Origin: Alphaproteobacteria bacterium | GTDB lineage: Bacteria; Pseudomonadota; Alphaproteobacteria; Elsterales; Elsteraceae | Reading direction: 5' to 3' | Assembly (NCBI GenBank): GCA_004292755.1 | Contig: RDXE01000025.1 | Location: forward strand, 62,001 to 126,000 | Length of the DNA stretch: 64,000 bases | Shown: positions 17,595 through 27,552 of the stretch, in pieces | How the letters are laid out: each line of letters starts with the position of its first letter | Position numbering within the stretch: the first letter of the stretch is position 1 | The notes under the pieces: model-generated | Seen by the model: the letters and a program-made list of their open reading frames with translations, nothing else | Told to the model about the DNA's origin: nothing | Databases searched by the model: none | Program-made: the position numbers and the translations under genes

Positions 17595-17609
17595 ACCCAG
17601 GGGGACAAG

Positions 17610-20600
17610 ATGCGGATCGAGCGGCGCTTCACTGAGGCCGGAACCTCACCCTATGCCGGTATCGGCTTCCGAAGTGCTGCGAGCGAAATCCGCAACCCCG
17701 ATGGCTCGGTGGTGTTCCGCCTGGAGGATATCCAGGTTCCGTCCGAGTGGTCTCAGGTCGCGTGCGATGTCTTGGCGCAGAAGTACTTTCGCAAGGCTGG
17801 TGTGCCCGCGGCGTTGAAGCCAGTGATCGAATCAGAGGTTCCGGCGTGGCTCGCCCGCCGGGAAGCCGACGTCGACGCACTGGCCGCCCTGCCCGCGTCA
17901 GAGCGGTTGATTGGCGAAACCGATGCCCGCCAAGTGTTCGACCGGCTGGCCGGGACCTGGACCTATTGGGGTTGGAAGGGCGGCTATTTCGATCAAGAGG
18001 CCGACGCCCAGGCCTTCTATGACGAGCTGCGCTACATGCTGGCCCGGCAGATGGTGGCCCCAAATTCCCCGCAGTGGTTCAACACCGGCCTGCACTGGGC
18101 CTATGGCATTGATGGCCCGGCGCAGGGCCACTTCTACGTCGATTTCCGCACGGGCGAACTGACCGCCTCCACCACGGCCTATGAGCATCCCCAACCGCAT
18201 GCCTGCTTCATTCAGGGTGTGGACGACGACTTGGTCAATGATGGCGGCATCATGGACCTGTGGGTGCGCGAGGCGCGGCTGTTCAAGTACGGCTCGGGTA
18301 CGGGCTCAAACTTCTCGCGCCTGCGCGGCGATGGGGAGCGACTGTCGGGCGGTGGCAAGTCCTCTGGCTTGATGAGTTTCTTGAAGATTGGCGACCGGGC
18401 TGCGGGGGCGATCAAGTCCGGCGGCACCACCCGGCGTGCCGCCAAGATGGTGGTGGTGGATGTGGACCACCCGGACATCGAAGATTTCATCCGCTGGAAG
18501 GTAACCGAGGAGCAGAAGGTCGCCGCCCTGGTCGCGGGCTCCCGACAGGCGAAAAAGCACCAGGACGCCGTGATGAAGGCGATCTGGACCGACAGCATCG
18601 CCGAGGGCGATGAAGCGCGCTTTGATCCCAAGCGCAATCCGGCGCTGGCCGCAGCAATTCGGGCAGCGCGCAAGTCTGACGTGCCCGAAAACTACGTTCA
18701 GCGGGTGATTCAGTACGCCCGTCAAGGCAATCGCACGGCTGAAACCTTCAAGACCTACGACACCGATTGGGACGGCGACGCCTATCTGTCGGTCTCCGGC
18801 CAGAACTCCAACAATTCCGTGCGGGTGACCAACGGCTTCCTTGATGCCGTGGCGCAGGATGGCGATTGGCAGTTGATCCGGCGCACCGATGGCAAAGTGG
18901 CGCGCACCTTGAAGGCCGCCCAGTTGTGGAACGAGATCGGTTATGCCGCCTGGGCCTGTGCGGACCCCGGCATTCAGTTCGACACCACGGTGAATGAGTG
19001 GCACACCTGCCCGCAGTCCGGCCGGATCAATGCCTCCAATCCGTGCTCCGAATACATGTTCTTGGATGATACGGCGTGCAATCTCGCCTCAATCAACTTG
19101 ATCCAGTTCCGCAACACCGATGGCAGCTTCGACGTCGCCGGGTTTGAGCACACCACCCGACTGTGGACCATCGTCCTCGAAATCTCGGTGTTGATGGCGC
19201 AGTTTCCGTCCAAGCGGATCGCCGAACTGTCCTACCGGTTCCGCACCCTCGGCCTTGGCTATGCCAACATCGGCGGGCTGTTGATGGCCTCCGGCTTGTC
19301 CTATGACAGCGACCGGGGGCGCGCACTGTGCGGCGCCATCACGGCCGTGATGACCGGTGCCTCCTACGCCACCTCGGCCGAGATGGCAGAAGAGCTGGGC
19401 GCCTTCCCTGGCTATGCCGAGAACCGTGCGGACATGCTGCGCGTGATCCGCAACCATCGCCGCGCCGCCCACGGCTTGCGCGATGGCTATGAGGGGCTGT
19501 CGATCCGTCCCGTGCCGCTGGATCATGCCAACTGCCCGGACGCTGCCTTGTCGGCTGCTGCCAAGCGGGTGTGGGACGAGGCGATGGCCCGTGGCGAGGC
19601 CCATGGCTTCCGCAATGCGCAAGCCACGGTGATCGCGCCCACTGGCACCATCGGACTGGTGATGGACTGCGACACCACGGGCATCGAGCCTGACTTTGCG
19701 CTGGTGAAGTTCAAGAAGCTGGCGGGCGGCGGCTACTTCAAGATCATCAACCGGATGGTGCCGCAGGCGCTGGCAACGCTGGGCTACAGTGCTGCTGAAA
19801 TCGACCGGATCACCAAGTATGCCGTCGGTCACGGCACCCTTCGGGGCTCTCCGGCCCTCGGCCATGCAGCCCTCGCCGCCTGTGGCTTTGATGCCGCCAC
19901 GCTGGAACGGCTGGAGGCAGGCCTTGGCTCCGCCTTCGATATCAAGTTCGCCTTCAACAAGTACTCGCTCGGCGAAGAGTTTTTGGTTGAGACCCTAGGC
20001 GTGCCGCGGGAGAAGTTGGACGACTACAGCTTCGATCTGTTGGGCTTCCTTGGCTTCTCCAAGGCTGAGATCGAAGCCGCCAACACGTATTGCTGTGGTG
20101 CGATGACTCTGGAAGGCGCGCCCGGCCTCAAGGACGAACACTTGTCGGTGTTCGACTGCGCCAACCCATGCGGCCGCATTGGCAAGCGCTTCCTGTCGGT
20201 CGACAGCCACATCCGCATGATGGCTGCCGCCCAGCCGTTCATCTCTGGTGCCATCTCCAAGACCATCAACATGCCGAACGACGCGACGGTGGAGTCGTGC
20301 AAGGAAGCCTACCTGTTGTCCTGGCGCTTGGGTGTGAAGGCCAATGCGCTCTACCGCGACGGCTCCAAGCTGTCGCAGCCGCTGTCGGCCCAATTGCTGG
20401 CCGACGATGCGGAGGAGGCCGAGGCCGTCGCAGAAGCCGTGGCACAAGCCCCAACTGCCGCGGCTGCCGCCCTGGTGACAGAGCGGCTGGTGGAGCGGGT
20501 GATCGAGCGTAGCCTGCCGCCCAGCCGCTCCAAGCTGCCCCATCGCCGCAAGGGGTACACCCAGAAGGCAGTGGTTGGTGGTCACAAGGTGTATCTGCGT

Positions 20601-21281
20601 ACGGGCGAATATGAAGATGGCCGCCTGGGCGAAATCTTCATCGACATGCACAAAGAGGGAGCGGCCTTCCGCTCGCTGATGAACAATTTCGCCATCGCCG
20701 TTTCCATCGGCCTGCAATATGGCGTGCCGCTGGATGAATTCGTGGAGGCGTTCACCTTCACCCGGTTTGAGCCCTCGGGCATGGTGGAAGGCAATGATGC
20801 CATCAAAATGGCATCGTCAATCATCGACTACATCTTCCGGGAGCTGGCGATCAGCTATCTCGGTCGCGATGACTTGGCTCATGTCAGCCTGGACGACACC
20901 GCGCCGGACACCATCGGTCGCGGCATTGCCGAGGGCCAGCAGGTGCACGAAGCCGTCGCCGTCGCGCAGGAGGCGTTAAAGAAAGTGGCCTCCACGGGTT
21001 TCATCCGCTCGCGTCTGACCGTCCATCAGGGTGGGCTGACGGGTGGGGCCACTCAGGCAACCGCCTATCTGGCGACGGGAACCGATGGACCGGGCGGCTA
21101 TGGCGCTGCGCTGGTAGCTGGTGCGACTGCCGATGCCCCTTCCCGCGCAGACCGCATCCGCGAGGCGCGTCTGAAGGGCTATGAAGGCGATGCCTGCGGG
21201 GAGTGCGGTAACTTCACGCTGGTGCGAAACGGCACCTGCTTGAAGTGCGACACCTGCGGCTCGACGTCTGGCTGCAGCTGA
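17610..21281 (+). CDS. nrdJ: Class II (adenosylcobalamin-dependent) ribonucleotide reductase
   Basis: Makes deoxyribonucleotides using B12 radical chemistry, independent of oxygen. The 1223-residue protein has the long form typical of Alphaproteobacteria. Visible features: N-terminal segment with [12 protein letters not shown], the substrate-site region [24 protein letters not shown], the loop with [21 protein letters not shown] (catalytic Cys and Glu), [16 protein letters not shown], the TGTIG segment, and a C-terminal zinc-ribbon-like CGECG...[14 protein letters not shown] with redox Cys pairs. The insert region around residues 970-1010 is Ala-rich. It is monocistronic, with NrdR-like boxes before it and a strong terminator after it. 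No cobalamin riboswitch was found in the 213-base leader. Confidence 0.97.
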   Translation: MRIERRFTEAGTSPYAGIGFRSAASEIRNPDGSVVFRLEDIQVPSEWSQVACDVLAQKYFRKAGVPAALKPVIESEVPAWLARREADVDALAALPASERLIGETDARQVFDRLAGTWTYWGWKGGYFDQEADAQAFYDELRYMLARQMVAPNSPQWFNTGLHWAYGIDGPAQGHFYVDFRTGELTASTTAYEHPQPHACFIQGVDDDLVNDGGIMDLWVREARLFKYGSGTGSNFSRLRGDGERLSGGGKSSGLMSFLKIGDRAAGAIKSGGTTRRAAKMVVVDVDHPDIEDFIRWKVTEEQKVAALVAGSRQAKKHQDAVMKAIWTDSIAEGDEARFDPKRNPALAAAIRAARKSDVPENYVQRVIQYARQGNRTAETFKTYDTDWDGDAYLSVSGQNSNNSVRVTNGFLDAVAQDGDWQLIRRTDGKVARTLKAAQLWNEIGYAAWACADPGIQFDTTVNEWHTCPQSGRINASNPCSEYMFLDDTACNLASINLIQFRNTDGSFDVAGFEHTTRLWTIVLEISVLMAQFPSKRIAELSYRFRTLGLGYANIGGLLMASGLSYDSDRGRALCGAITAVMTGASYATSAEMAEELGAFPGYAENRADMLRVIRNHRRAAHGLRDGYEGLSIRPVPLDHANCPDAALSAAAKRVWDEAMARGEAHGFRNAQATVIAPTGTIGLVMDCDTTGIEPDFALVKFKKLAGGGYFKIINRMVPQALATLGYSAAEIDRITKYAVGHGTLRGSPALGHAALAACGFDAATLERLEAGLGSAFDIKFAFNKYSLGEEFLVETLGVPREKLDDYSFDLLGFLGFSKAEIEAANTYCCGAMTLEGAPGLKDEHLSVFDCANPCGRIGKRFLSVDSHIRMMAAAQPFISGAISKTINMPNDATVESCKEAYLLSWRLGVKANALYRDGSKLSQPLSAQLLADDAEEAEAVAEAVAQAPTAAAAALVTERLVERVIERSLPPSRSKLPHRRKGYTQKAVVGGHKVYLRTGEYEDGRLGEIFIDMHKEGAAFRSLMNNFAIAVSIGLQYGVPLDEFVEAFTFTRFEPSGMVEGNDAIKMASSIIDYIFRELAISYLGRDDLAHVSLDDTAPDTIGRGIAEGQQVHEAVAVAQEALKKVASTGFIRSRLTVHQGGLTGGATQATAYLATGTDGPGGYGAALVAGATADAPSRADRIREARLKGYEGDACGECGNFTLVRNGTCLKCDTCGSTSGCS

Positions 21282-21306
21282 CTTCGGTTTGATGACCGTT
21301 TGATCC

Positions 21307-21336
21307 AACCCCCGGCCGTCCCAGGCCGGGGGTTTT
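21307..21336 (+). terminator. Intrinsic terminator after nrdJ
   Basis: Perfect 9-bp GC stem CCCCCGGCC (21309-21317) and GGCCGGGGG (21324-21332) with a 6-base loop, extended by an AA/TT pair and followed by TTTT. It lies 26 bases after the nrdJ stop and before the kinase ATG at 21393, so the kinase needs its own promoter or read-through. Confidence 0.93.
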
Positions 21337-21392
21337 CTGTTGCGGCGCACAAGCGCTTCCCACCGCGCCTGATCGCCCGCTACTATCGGTTT

Positions 21393-23486
21393 ATGGTTCG
21401 CGCCCCCACCGATCGGGTCATCCTTTCGCTCGCGGCACTCGGCGCGATGCTGATCCTGTCTGGCATCATTTTGGTCAGCGCGTTCCTGTATCGCGACTAT
21501 CACCGCCGGATTGAGATTGCGTTGTCCGAGGCCTCAATCCTCACACGCGGGTTGGAACAGCACGCGATCCGCACCTTGCAGGTGATCGACCTGCACTTGC
21601 GCGCCGTGGAGGATTACGTCGTTGCCAATCGGCTTGATCTCGACGACACCAGCTTGATTGAGAAGGCGCGCAGCCGGTTGGCGCTAACGCCGCAAATGAC
21701 AGCGCTGCTGGTGATCCGACCCGACGGCATCGGCATTGCCATCACTCCACAAACCGTCGTGGGTCCTGCCGAGTATGGCGACCGCGACTACGTCTCGGTG
21801 CATCGACGCTCAAGCGGGGTTCCTGCCTTTATCGGCACACCCGTGGTGGGGCGGGCAACCGGCGAGCGCTCCATCCCGCTGTCTCGCCCGATCACCCGCC
21901 CGGACGGCACTGTTCTGGGTGTTGTCGCTGCTGGCGTGTTCGCGAGTTACTTTGAACAGTTCTATGACGCGCTCGGCCTGCAGGACGACCAGCGCATTGG
22001 TCTCTACCGCTCGGACGGCAGCAGTCTGGTGCAACACCCTTTCCCCGTGAGCGATCGGGACCGTGCTGCCTGGATTGCCAACACGCTGGGGGCCCGTGGC
22101 AAGGCCGACGGCTTGGCCATCGCCGACACACCCGACGCACCCGGCGGGGATGGCCGGATTCTCGCCGCCAAATGGCTGCCCGGCTACGATGTATTCGTTG
22201 CGATTGAAGGCGAGCGGGACCGCGTGCTGGCGCGGTGGCGGGAGTTGGTGCTGGTTCTGGCCGGCGGCGGATTGTTTGCCTTCATCGCCATCATCTCGTT
22301 CCTGCTGGTCGCCATCCGCGGCCAGTTGCGCACTCGTGCAGCACTCGAAGCGACGGAGGAAGCGCGACGGATGTTAACGGCGGTCGTCGACGCGATTCCC
22401 CACGTGATCACCACGCGGGACACCAGTGGACGCTACCGGCTGTTCAATCGCTTTGCCCGCGAAGTCCGCGGCATCACCGAATCCCCCATCGGCCGTCGGC
22501 CGGAGGAGGTGCTGCCGCCAGAAATGGCGCTGCGCATCAACACCCAGACCCGTACCATCCTGACCAGCGGGCAGCCCATCCTCAATCAAGCGCAGCGCTT
22601 TCCCGATGACCGCGGGCGCCTGCGCGACTGGTTGGTCTCGGTCATCCCCCTGCGCGATCCCGATGGCGTGATTGAAGCAATTCTGACCGTGATGCTTGAG
22701 GTAACCGACGTCGTCCGGATTGAGCAGGATTTGCGCGACGCGCTGGCGCGTGCCGAGGCCACCAATGCCGCGCGCTCCCGGTTCCTCGCGACGGTCAGTC
22801 ACGAGCTGCGCACACCACTGAACGCCATCATCGGGTTTGCCGAACTGATTGAACGCTTTGGTGTCGATGCCGGACCGGACCGTCTGCGCGACTACGCCGT
22901 GGATATCCGCGACAGTGGTGAACATCTGCTGCGTCTGATCGGCGATATCCTGGACCTCAGCCGAATCGAGGCTGACAAGCTTGATCTGCAAGTGGCGCCG
23001 ATCGATGTGGCGGGCCTGTTGCGCCGCTCCCTCCGATTGGTGCAGGGCACCGCAGACAAGCGCGGCGTGGAGGTACAGTTGGACATAACGGGCAGCCTGC
23101 CCCCGATTCGAGGCGACGAGCTGCGGCTGCGCCAGGCGGTGGTCAACCTGCTCTCCAATGCCATCCTCTACAATCGACCCGATGGCAAAGTGGCACTGAA
23201 GGCCATAGCCATGGGCGACCGGGTGCGCATCACCATCGCTGATACTGGTGTCGGCATGCGCCCGGAAGACATTCCGCGCGCCCTCACGCCCTTCGAGCGG
23301 TTGGGCACCGTGGTGAATGTTCATGGCACTGGACTTGGCCTGCCGCTGGCGGAGCGGCTGGTCCAACTCCATGGTGGTCAGTTGCAGCTAACCTCGACCC
23401 CAGGGCGCGGCACAACGGTGACAGTCACCCTGGCTTCGGAGCCGCCGAAGTTCCGCGGCAGCACCGATATGTTCACCCCCGGCTAG
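21393..23486 (+). CDS. Membrane sensor histidine kinase with extracytoplasmic sensor and PAS domain
   Basis: 697-residue kinase from ATG 21393; an earlier in-frame TTG at 21300 would run through the nrdJ terminator and is rejected. Layout: membrane segment at residues 9-33, a periplasmic region of about 250 residues of the PDC/dCache type (DRDYVSVHRRSSG and STRPIT-like SRPITRPDGTVLGVV), a second membrane segment at about 286-308, a PAS domain at about 325-440, a HisKA domain with FLATVSHELRTPLNAIIGFAEL (phospho-accepting His near 470) and a HATPase domain with NLLSNAILYNRPDG, ADTGVGM and GTGLGLPLAERL. No response regulator is adjacent, so it is an orphan kinase. The signal is unknown. Confidence 0.93.
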   Translation: MVRAPTDRVILSLAALGAMLILSGIILVSAFLYRDYHRRIEIALSEASILTRGLEQHAIRTLQVIDLHLRAVEDYVVANRLDLDDTSLIEKARSRLALTPQMTALLVIRPDGIGIAITPQTVVGPAEYGDRDYVSVHRRSSGVPAFIGTPVVGRATGERSIPLSRPITRPDGTVLGVVAAGVFASYFEQFYDALGLQDDQRIGLYRSDGSSLVQHPFPVSDRDRAAWIANTLGARGKADGLAIADTPDAPGGDGRILAAKWLPGYDVFVAIEGERDRVLARWRELVLVLAGGGLFAFIAIISFLLVAIRGQLRTRAALEATEEARRMLTAVVDAIPHVITTRDTSGRYRLFNRFAREVRGITESPIGRRPEEVLPPEMALRINTQTRTILTSGQPILNQAQRFPDDRGRLRDWLVSVIPLRDPDGVIEAILTVMLEVTDVVRIEQDLRDALARAEATNAARSRFLATVSHELRTPLNAIIGFAELIERFGVDAGPDRLRDYAVDIRDSGEHLLRLIGDILDLSRIEADKLDLQVAPIDVAGLLRRSLRLVQGTADKRGVEVQLDITGSLPPIRGDELRLRQAVVNLLSNAILYNRPDGKVALKAIAMGDRVRITIADTGVGMRPEDIPRALTPFERLGTVVNVHGTGLGLPLAERLVQLHGGQLQLTSTPGRGTTVTVTLASEPPKFRGSTDMFTPG

Positions 23487-23528
23487 TCGGCTGAACGCAG
23501 GGTTGGGCGTCAACACCTCAAGCGCCGT

Positions 23529-24578
23529 CTATACCGACGCAAGCCACAGCACATCGCGGATGCTGGTGGCACCAGTTGCCAGCATCGCCAACCGATCAAC
23601 CCCCAAGGCAATGCCTGCCGCCGGTGGCATGTGGGCTAAGGCCTGCAAGAAATCTTCATCGATCGGGTACGCCCGACCATAGAGTTCCTGCGCCAGTGCC
23701 CGATCTGCCTCGAACCGGCGGCGCTGCTCGGCGACATCCGTCAATTCGCCGAAGGCATTGGCGAGTTCCAGGCCTGCGACATAAAGCTCGAACCGATCCG
23801 CGAGGCGGGCATCGCTGGGGTCGGGCCGCGCCAATGCCGCCATGGAAATGGGATACCCCGTCAGCACGGTGGGATGGGGGTGGCCCAGCTGGGCCTCAAC
23901 CCGATTGAGGAAGATGCGGAAGAACACATCCTCCCAGCGATCATCGGCGGCGGCCTCGATCCCGATGGTCTGGGCTGCTGCAGCAAGGGTACGCCAATCC
24001 TCAAGTCCCGGCGTGCCCGCTGGCAGTGGCAACGCCATCCCAGCATACCGCTGAACCGCCTCAGCCACGCTAAGCCGCGCCATGGCGCTGGGATCAGCCG
24101 ACTGGCCCTGCCAGGACAAGGCCGTTGCGCCGGTCGCCTCCACTGCGGCTTGCAGCAGGGCGTGACAATCCGCCATCAGGTCCTCGGTCGTGCCATGGGC
24201 GCGATACCACTCCAGCATGGTGAATTCGGGGCTGTGGGTGTCCGACGCCTCGCCATTGCGGAACACGCGGGCGAACTGAAAAATCCGCGGCTCGCCCGCG
24301 GCCAGCAGCTTTTTCATCGCGAATTCGGGGCTGGTGTGCAGATGGCGCTCGGCTTGGCGACCCTCGGGCCAGACGCGCAGGCACGAAAACGCATGAAGGT
24401 GCGGCTCCAGCCCAGGCGAGACCTGCAAGGCCGGGGTTTCCACTTCGACAAACCCGCGGTCGGCAAACACCCGGCGTATCGCCTTAATCATCGCCCCGCG
24501 CTGGATCAGAAACGGGCGGCGGCGGGCGAAGTCGCCTGGGTCCCACACTGGTCTCACAAGGCGCCGGGGCTCAGACAT
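23529..24578 (-). CDS. epmA: EF-P lysine lysyltransferase EpmA (GenX/PoxA)
   Basis: Paralogue of class II lysyl-tRNA synthetase that attaches (R)-beta-lysine to a Lys of elongation factor P. The start at 24578 (MSEPRRLVRPVW) gives 349 residues, slightly longer than the E. coli enzyme; AGGAG lies 9 bases before it, whereas the alternative ATG at 24587 abuts that sequence. Class II motifs are present: ERHLHTSPEFAMKKLLA, motif 2 IFQFARVFRNGEASDTHSPEFTMLEWY and motif 3 GIALGVDRLAML. No anticodon-binding domain is present, which separates it from LysRS. It is divergent from efp, its substrate gene. epmB (beta-lysine synthesis) is not in the window. Confidence 0.95.
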   Translation of the reverse strand: MSEPRRLVRPVWDPGDFARRRPFLIQRGAMIKAIRRVFADRGFVEVETPALQVSPGLEPHLHAFSCLRVWPEGRQAERHLHTSPEFAMKKLLAAGEPRIFQFARVFRNGEASDTHSPEFTMLEWYRAHGTTEDLMADCHALLQAAVEATGATALSWQGQSADPSAMARLSVAEAVQRYAGMALPLPAGTPGLEDWRTLAAAAQTIGIEAAADDRWEDVFFRIFLNRVEAQLGHPHPTVLTGYPISMAALARPDPSDARLADRFELYVAGLELANAFGELTDVAEQRRRFEADRALAQELYGRAYPIDEDFLQALAHMPPAAGIALGVDRLAMLATGATSIRDVLWLASV

Positions 24579-24683
24579 GGCGGGCATCTCCTGGTGTGTC
24601 GTTGCACAGGCGCGAAGCTTTCTGTACGGTCCCGCGGCTTTGAAAGCACCCTTCTCCGGCCACCCCCATCCAACGGTTCCTCC

Positions 24684-25250
24684 ATGAAGATCAACGCCAA
24701 TGAACTGCGCCAGGGCAACGTCCTGGAGCATAAGGGCAAGCTCTACAGCGTCATCAAGGCGCAACACGTCAGCCCCGGCAAGGGTGGCGCGTTCGTGAGT
24801 TGCGTGCTGCGCGACGTGATCGGCGGCAACAAGCTTGATGAAAAGTTTCGCTCTGGCGAAACAGTTGAGCGGGTTCGGATCGACGAAGTCGATTACCAGT
24901 TCCTGTTTGCCGACGACACCACGGTCACCTTCATGGACGAGGCCACCTACGAACAGCTGGCGGTTGACCGCGAGGTGCTGGGCGATCAAGCCGCCTATCT
25001 GGTGGAAGGGATGAAGGTCATCCTCTCGGTCTATGAAGGGCGCTGTGTCGGCGCTGAACTGCCGCCCACCGTGGTGCTGGAAGTGACGGAGACTGACCCC
25101 GTGGTGAAGGGGCAGACGGCCGCCAACTCCTACAAGCCAGCCACTCTGTCCAACGGCGTGCGCACCCAGGTTCCGCCCTTCATCGAAGCTGGCGAGAAGC
25201 TGGTGATTCGCACCGAAGACGGTAGCTACGTCGAGCGATTCAAGGGCTGA
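24684..25250 (+). CDS. efp: Elongation factor P
   Basis: Relieves ribosome stalling at polyproline stretches by binding between the P and E sites. The 188-residue length is standard. The KOW-like domain I ends in the modification loop HVSPGKGGAF, with Lys33 the predicted site of beta-lysylation by EpmA. The following OB domains contain TVTFMDEATYEQLAV, GMKVILSVYEGRCVGAELP, the signature VKGQTAANSYKPATLSNG and the end IRTEDGSYVERFKG. It is divergent from epmA across 105 bases. The window also encodes a very Pro-rich protein (26129-27487), a plausible client (inference). Confidence 0.98.
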   Translation: MKINANELRQGNVLEHKGKLYSVIKAQHVSPGKGGAFVSCVLRDVIGGNKLDEKFRSGETVERVRIDEVDYQFLFADDTTVTFMDEATYEQLAVDREVLGDQAAYLVEGMKVILSVYEGRCVGAELPPTVVLEVTETDPVVKGQTAANSYKPATLSNGVRTQVPPFIEAGEKLVIRTEDGSYVERFKG

Positions 25251-25254
25251 TCGA

Positions 25255-26049
25255 ATGCGCGTTACCAGCAAGTCTGCGTTGATCAATGTGATGGCGCGGG
25301 CAGCCGAAAAGGCTGGCCGCGGCCTCATCCGCGATTTTGGCGAAGTCGAGCATCTGCAGGTCAGCCGCAAGGGGCCTGCCGACTTTGTCAGTCAGGCAGA
25401 CTTGCGCGCCGAACGCATGCTGCGCGAGGAGTTGGCGAAGGTTCGCCCCGACTTCGGGTTCCTGATGGAAGAATCAGGCGAAAGCCCTGGGCGCGGATCG
25501 GAGCGCTGGATCGTCGACCCGCTGGACGGCACCACCAACTTCCTGCACGGCATCCCCCACTGGGCAGTGTCGATCGCTGCGGAGCGGGATGGCGAGATCA
25601 TTGCCGGGGTGGTGTATGACGCCGCCAAGGACGAATTGTTTTGGGCGGAGCGTGGGGGCGGTGCGTTCGTCAATGACCGGCGCCTGCGCGTCGCAGCCCG
25701 CCGGGATCTTCCCTCCACCCTGATCGGCACTGGGATTCCCTTCCTAGGGGTGGGGGACCACCCGAAGTACCTAGCCTCCCTCGCGCGGGTGATGGCACAA
25801 ACCGCGGGGGTGCGGCGCAATGGCGCAGCTGCGCTGGATCTTTGCTGGGTCGCCGCGGGGCGGTTCGATGGCTTCTGGGAATATGGGTTGAAGCCTTGGG
25901 ATGTGGCGGCCGGCATGCTGATCGTGCGCGAGGCTGGCGGCTTCGTGACCGAGATCGGGGGCGGTGCGAATCCGGTGTTCGGGGGCTCGGTTATCGCTGC
26001 CAACGACCACCTGATGAAGCCGCTCACCGCTCTGATCCTCGGCACCTAA
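25255..26049 (+). CDS. suhB: Inositol monophosphatase family protein (SuhB-like)
   Basis: Mg2+-dependent phosphatase of the inositol monophosphatase family, 264 residues, 4 bases after efp. Motifs: GPADFVSQADLRAE, EESGE (metal-binding Glu), the core WIVDPLDGTTNFLHGIPHWAVSIA, and WDVAAGMLIVREAGG near the C-terminus. In bacteria such proteins dephosphorylate inositol phosphates and some (SuhB) act with NusA in rRNA antitermination; which applies here cannot be told. The efp-IMPase-ExbB-OmpA neighbourhood recurs in Alphaproteobacteria (recall). Confidence 0.92.
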   Translation: MRVTSKSALINVMARAAEKAGRGLIRDFGEVEHLQVSRKGPADFVSQADLRAERMLREELAKVRPDFGFLMEESGESPGRGSERWIVDPLDGTTNFLHGIPHWAVSIAAERDGEIIAGVVYDAAKDELFWAERGGGAFVNDRRLRVAARRDLPSTLIGTGIPFLGVGDHPKYLASLARVMAQTAGVRRNGAAALDLCWVAAGRFDGFWEYGLKPWDVAAGMLIVREAGGFVTEIGGGANPVFGGSVIAANDHLMKPLTALILGT

Positions 26050-26128
26050 CCGCCTGTTGGTGAATCGCTCGCCAGCGCGCTGTTGGACTGGTTGATCCGG
26101 CGGGGCCAAGCCGCTAGGGTCCGCCGCG

Positions 26129-27487
26129 ATGCTGAAGGGTTTTGTTCATGCCGGCTTTGCCGGTGGTCTGGTTGCTGCCGCGCTGATCAGCGCCGCGGTG
26201 ACACCGGCTGTTGCTCAGACACCACCGCTCGGCCAGCGTGCGGGCGTGATGGTTGATCCGGGCGCTCTACCCGCCGATACGCCCCTTGCCCGGCGCCTGA
26301 CTCCCTCCTTGCCGCCGCCGGGTGTAGCAACAAGCCCAGCGTTGCGTCAGGGATGGACGCGCCCACCGGGCGGTCTTGGTGGTCCGCAAGTGGCTGGAGG
26401 CGGGGTGGACTTCCTGCGCAGTGGCCCACAGGCGGCCCCTGGGGGCATGCCGCAATCGCAGTTCCTGGCAGCGCGCCCGCAAGGCGAGCCGACTGCGCTG
26501 GCTCCAGCAACCTCCTCGGCGGCGGGGCTTGGCGTGCCGAGTGCCAGTACCGCCCCAGTGTCAGCGCCGCGCGCCGATGGCGGGATGGTGGCGCTTGCCC
26601 CGTCTGCTGCGGCGGGGGCAGGCCCGGTGGCCCCGCCACCGGCCAGTCAGCCTGACACCAGTGATCTGCCGCCGGGCTTGATCCGGCAAAGCTTCCCCCG
26701 TCCCGTGTCTGGCGAGCCACCGCCGATGCCGCCGCGCCGCGGATTGGAGGTTCCCTCCGGTCAGCGCACCCTGCCCCCCCCATCCTCCGAACCGCCGCCG
26801 CTGCCGCCTTTGCCGGCCGCACCGGCACCGTTGGCGGTGGCCCAGGCGCCCGCTGCCATCGCACCACCGCAACCAGCGCGGGGCGGTGTGCTAGACCTGC
26901 CACCCTTGCCGCCGATGCCGTCAGCGATGCCGCAAAGTGCAGTGCCAGCACCGCGTCCGGCTGGCCCACCTGCAGCAGCGGCCCCGGCGCCTGCTGCTGC
27001 ACCGCCCGCGCCTGCTGCTGCACCGCCCGCGCCGCGTCCCGCGCCCCAAGCGGCAGCGCCAGCCCCGCAGCCAGCCCCCGCACCGGCTCCTCCGCGTCCA
27101 GCGCCACCGCAAGCCGCAGCACCCCGTCCGGCACCGCCGCCGCCGGTGGTGGCATCGCTGCCGTCCCAGCGGCTGGGCGGTGGCGAAGTGGTGCGCTTGC
27201 CGTTCGCCGCGCAAGACACCAGCGTCTCCCCGGCAGCACAACGTGTGCTGGCCCCGGTGATCGAGCGAATGCGGGCCGACCCCGACCTGCGCGTGATCGT
27301 GCGCGGCTTCGCAGCCGCCCAACCGGATCAGCCCGCGATGGCCCGTCGGCTCGGCCTGTCCCGTGCGATGGAGGTGCGCAACGCGTTCGCAGCCGCTGGC
27401 ATCGCAGCCCAGCGCGCTGTCGTTCAGGCTCCCCCTCCAGTGGAGGGCGATTCCCAGCCAGACCGGGTTGAGATCGAGTTGCCCTGA
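26129..27487 (+). CDS. Proline/alanine-rich exported protein with degenerate OmpA-like C-terminus
   Basis: 452-residue protein with a signal peptide (residues 1-29, ending AVAQT). Residues 40-350 are a low-complexity Pro/Ala/Gln-rich linker with runs such as PAPAAAPPAPAAAPPAP, long enough to span the periplasm. The last 110 residues resemble an OmpA/MotB domain: VVRLPFAAQDTSVSPAAQRVLAPVIERMRADPDL and LSRAMEVRNAFAAAGI. The peptidoglycan-binding Asp of the usual GHTD motif is replaced (RGFAAAQ), whereas the Arg in LSRAMEVR remains, so binding to diaminopimelate may be weakened. It precedes the ExbB-like and OmpA genes on the same strand and may be part of that module. Confidence 0.8.
   Translation: MLKGFVHAGFAGGLVAAALISAAVTPAVAQTPPLGQRAGVMVDPGALPADTPLARRLTPSLPPPGVATSPALRQGWTRPPGGLGGPQVAGGGVDFLRSGPQAAPGGMPQSQFLAARPQGEPTALAPATSSAAGLGVPSASTAPVSAPRADGGMVALAPSAAAGAGPVAPPPASQPDTSDLPPGLIRQSFPRPVSGEPPPMPPRRGLEVPSGQRTLPPPSSEPPPLPPLPAAPAPLAVAQAPAAIAPPQPARGGVLDLPPLPPMPSAMPQSAVPAPRPAGPPAAAAPAPAAAPPAPAAAPPAPRPAPQAAAPAPQPAPAPAPPRPAPPQAAAPRPAPPPPVVASLPSQRLGGGEVVRLPFAAQDTSVSPAAQRVLAPVIERMRADPDLRVIVRGFAAAQPDQPAMARRLGLSRAMEVRNAFAAAGIAAQRAVVQAPPPVEGDSQPDRVEIELP
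26987..27028 (+). repeat. Two tandem 21-bp repeats in the Pro-rich gene
   Basis: Two adjacent identical 21-bp units (26987-27007 and 27008-27028), each encoding a PAPAAAP-type heptad, with the start of a third unit after them. They suggest expansion by slippage of the linker. Confidence 0.85.
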
Positions 27488-27493
27488 TCCAGC

Positions 27494-27527
27494 CACAGAG
27501 GGCTGACAGCGTCTTTAGCCTTCTGTG
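27494..27527 (+). other. Intergenic hairpin between the OmpA-like and ExbB-like genes
   Basis: An 11-bp stem with one G-U pair: CACAGAGGGCT (27494-27504) and AGCCTTCTGTG (27517-27527) around a 12-base loop. No T-run follows, so it is not an intrinsic terminator; it could be an RNA processing or stabilising hairpin that sets different expression of the two flanking genes. Confidence 0.5.
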
Positions 27528-27552
27528 CGTCTGACCTGAGGAGACACCGGCG

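Noticed and set aside
17397-17609. Possible cobalamin riboswitch before the B12-dependent reductase
   Set aside because: The leader is only 213 bases and lacks a B12-box-like GCCACTG sequence and the expected stems.
23874-24683. Long open frame upstream of efp on the plus strand
   Set aside because: It is antisense to epmA, has no domain and joins efp only because that frame happens to lack stops.
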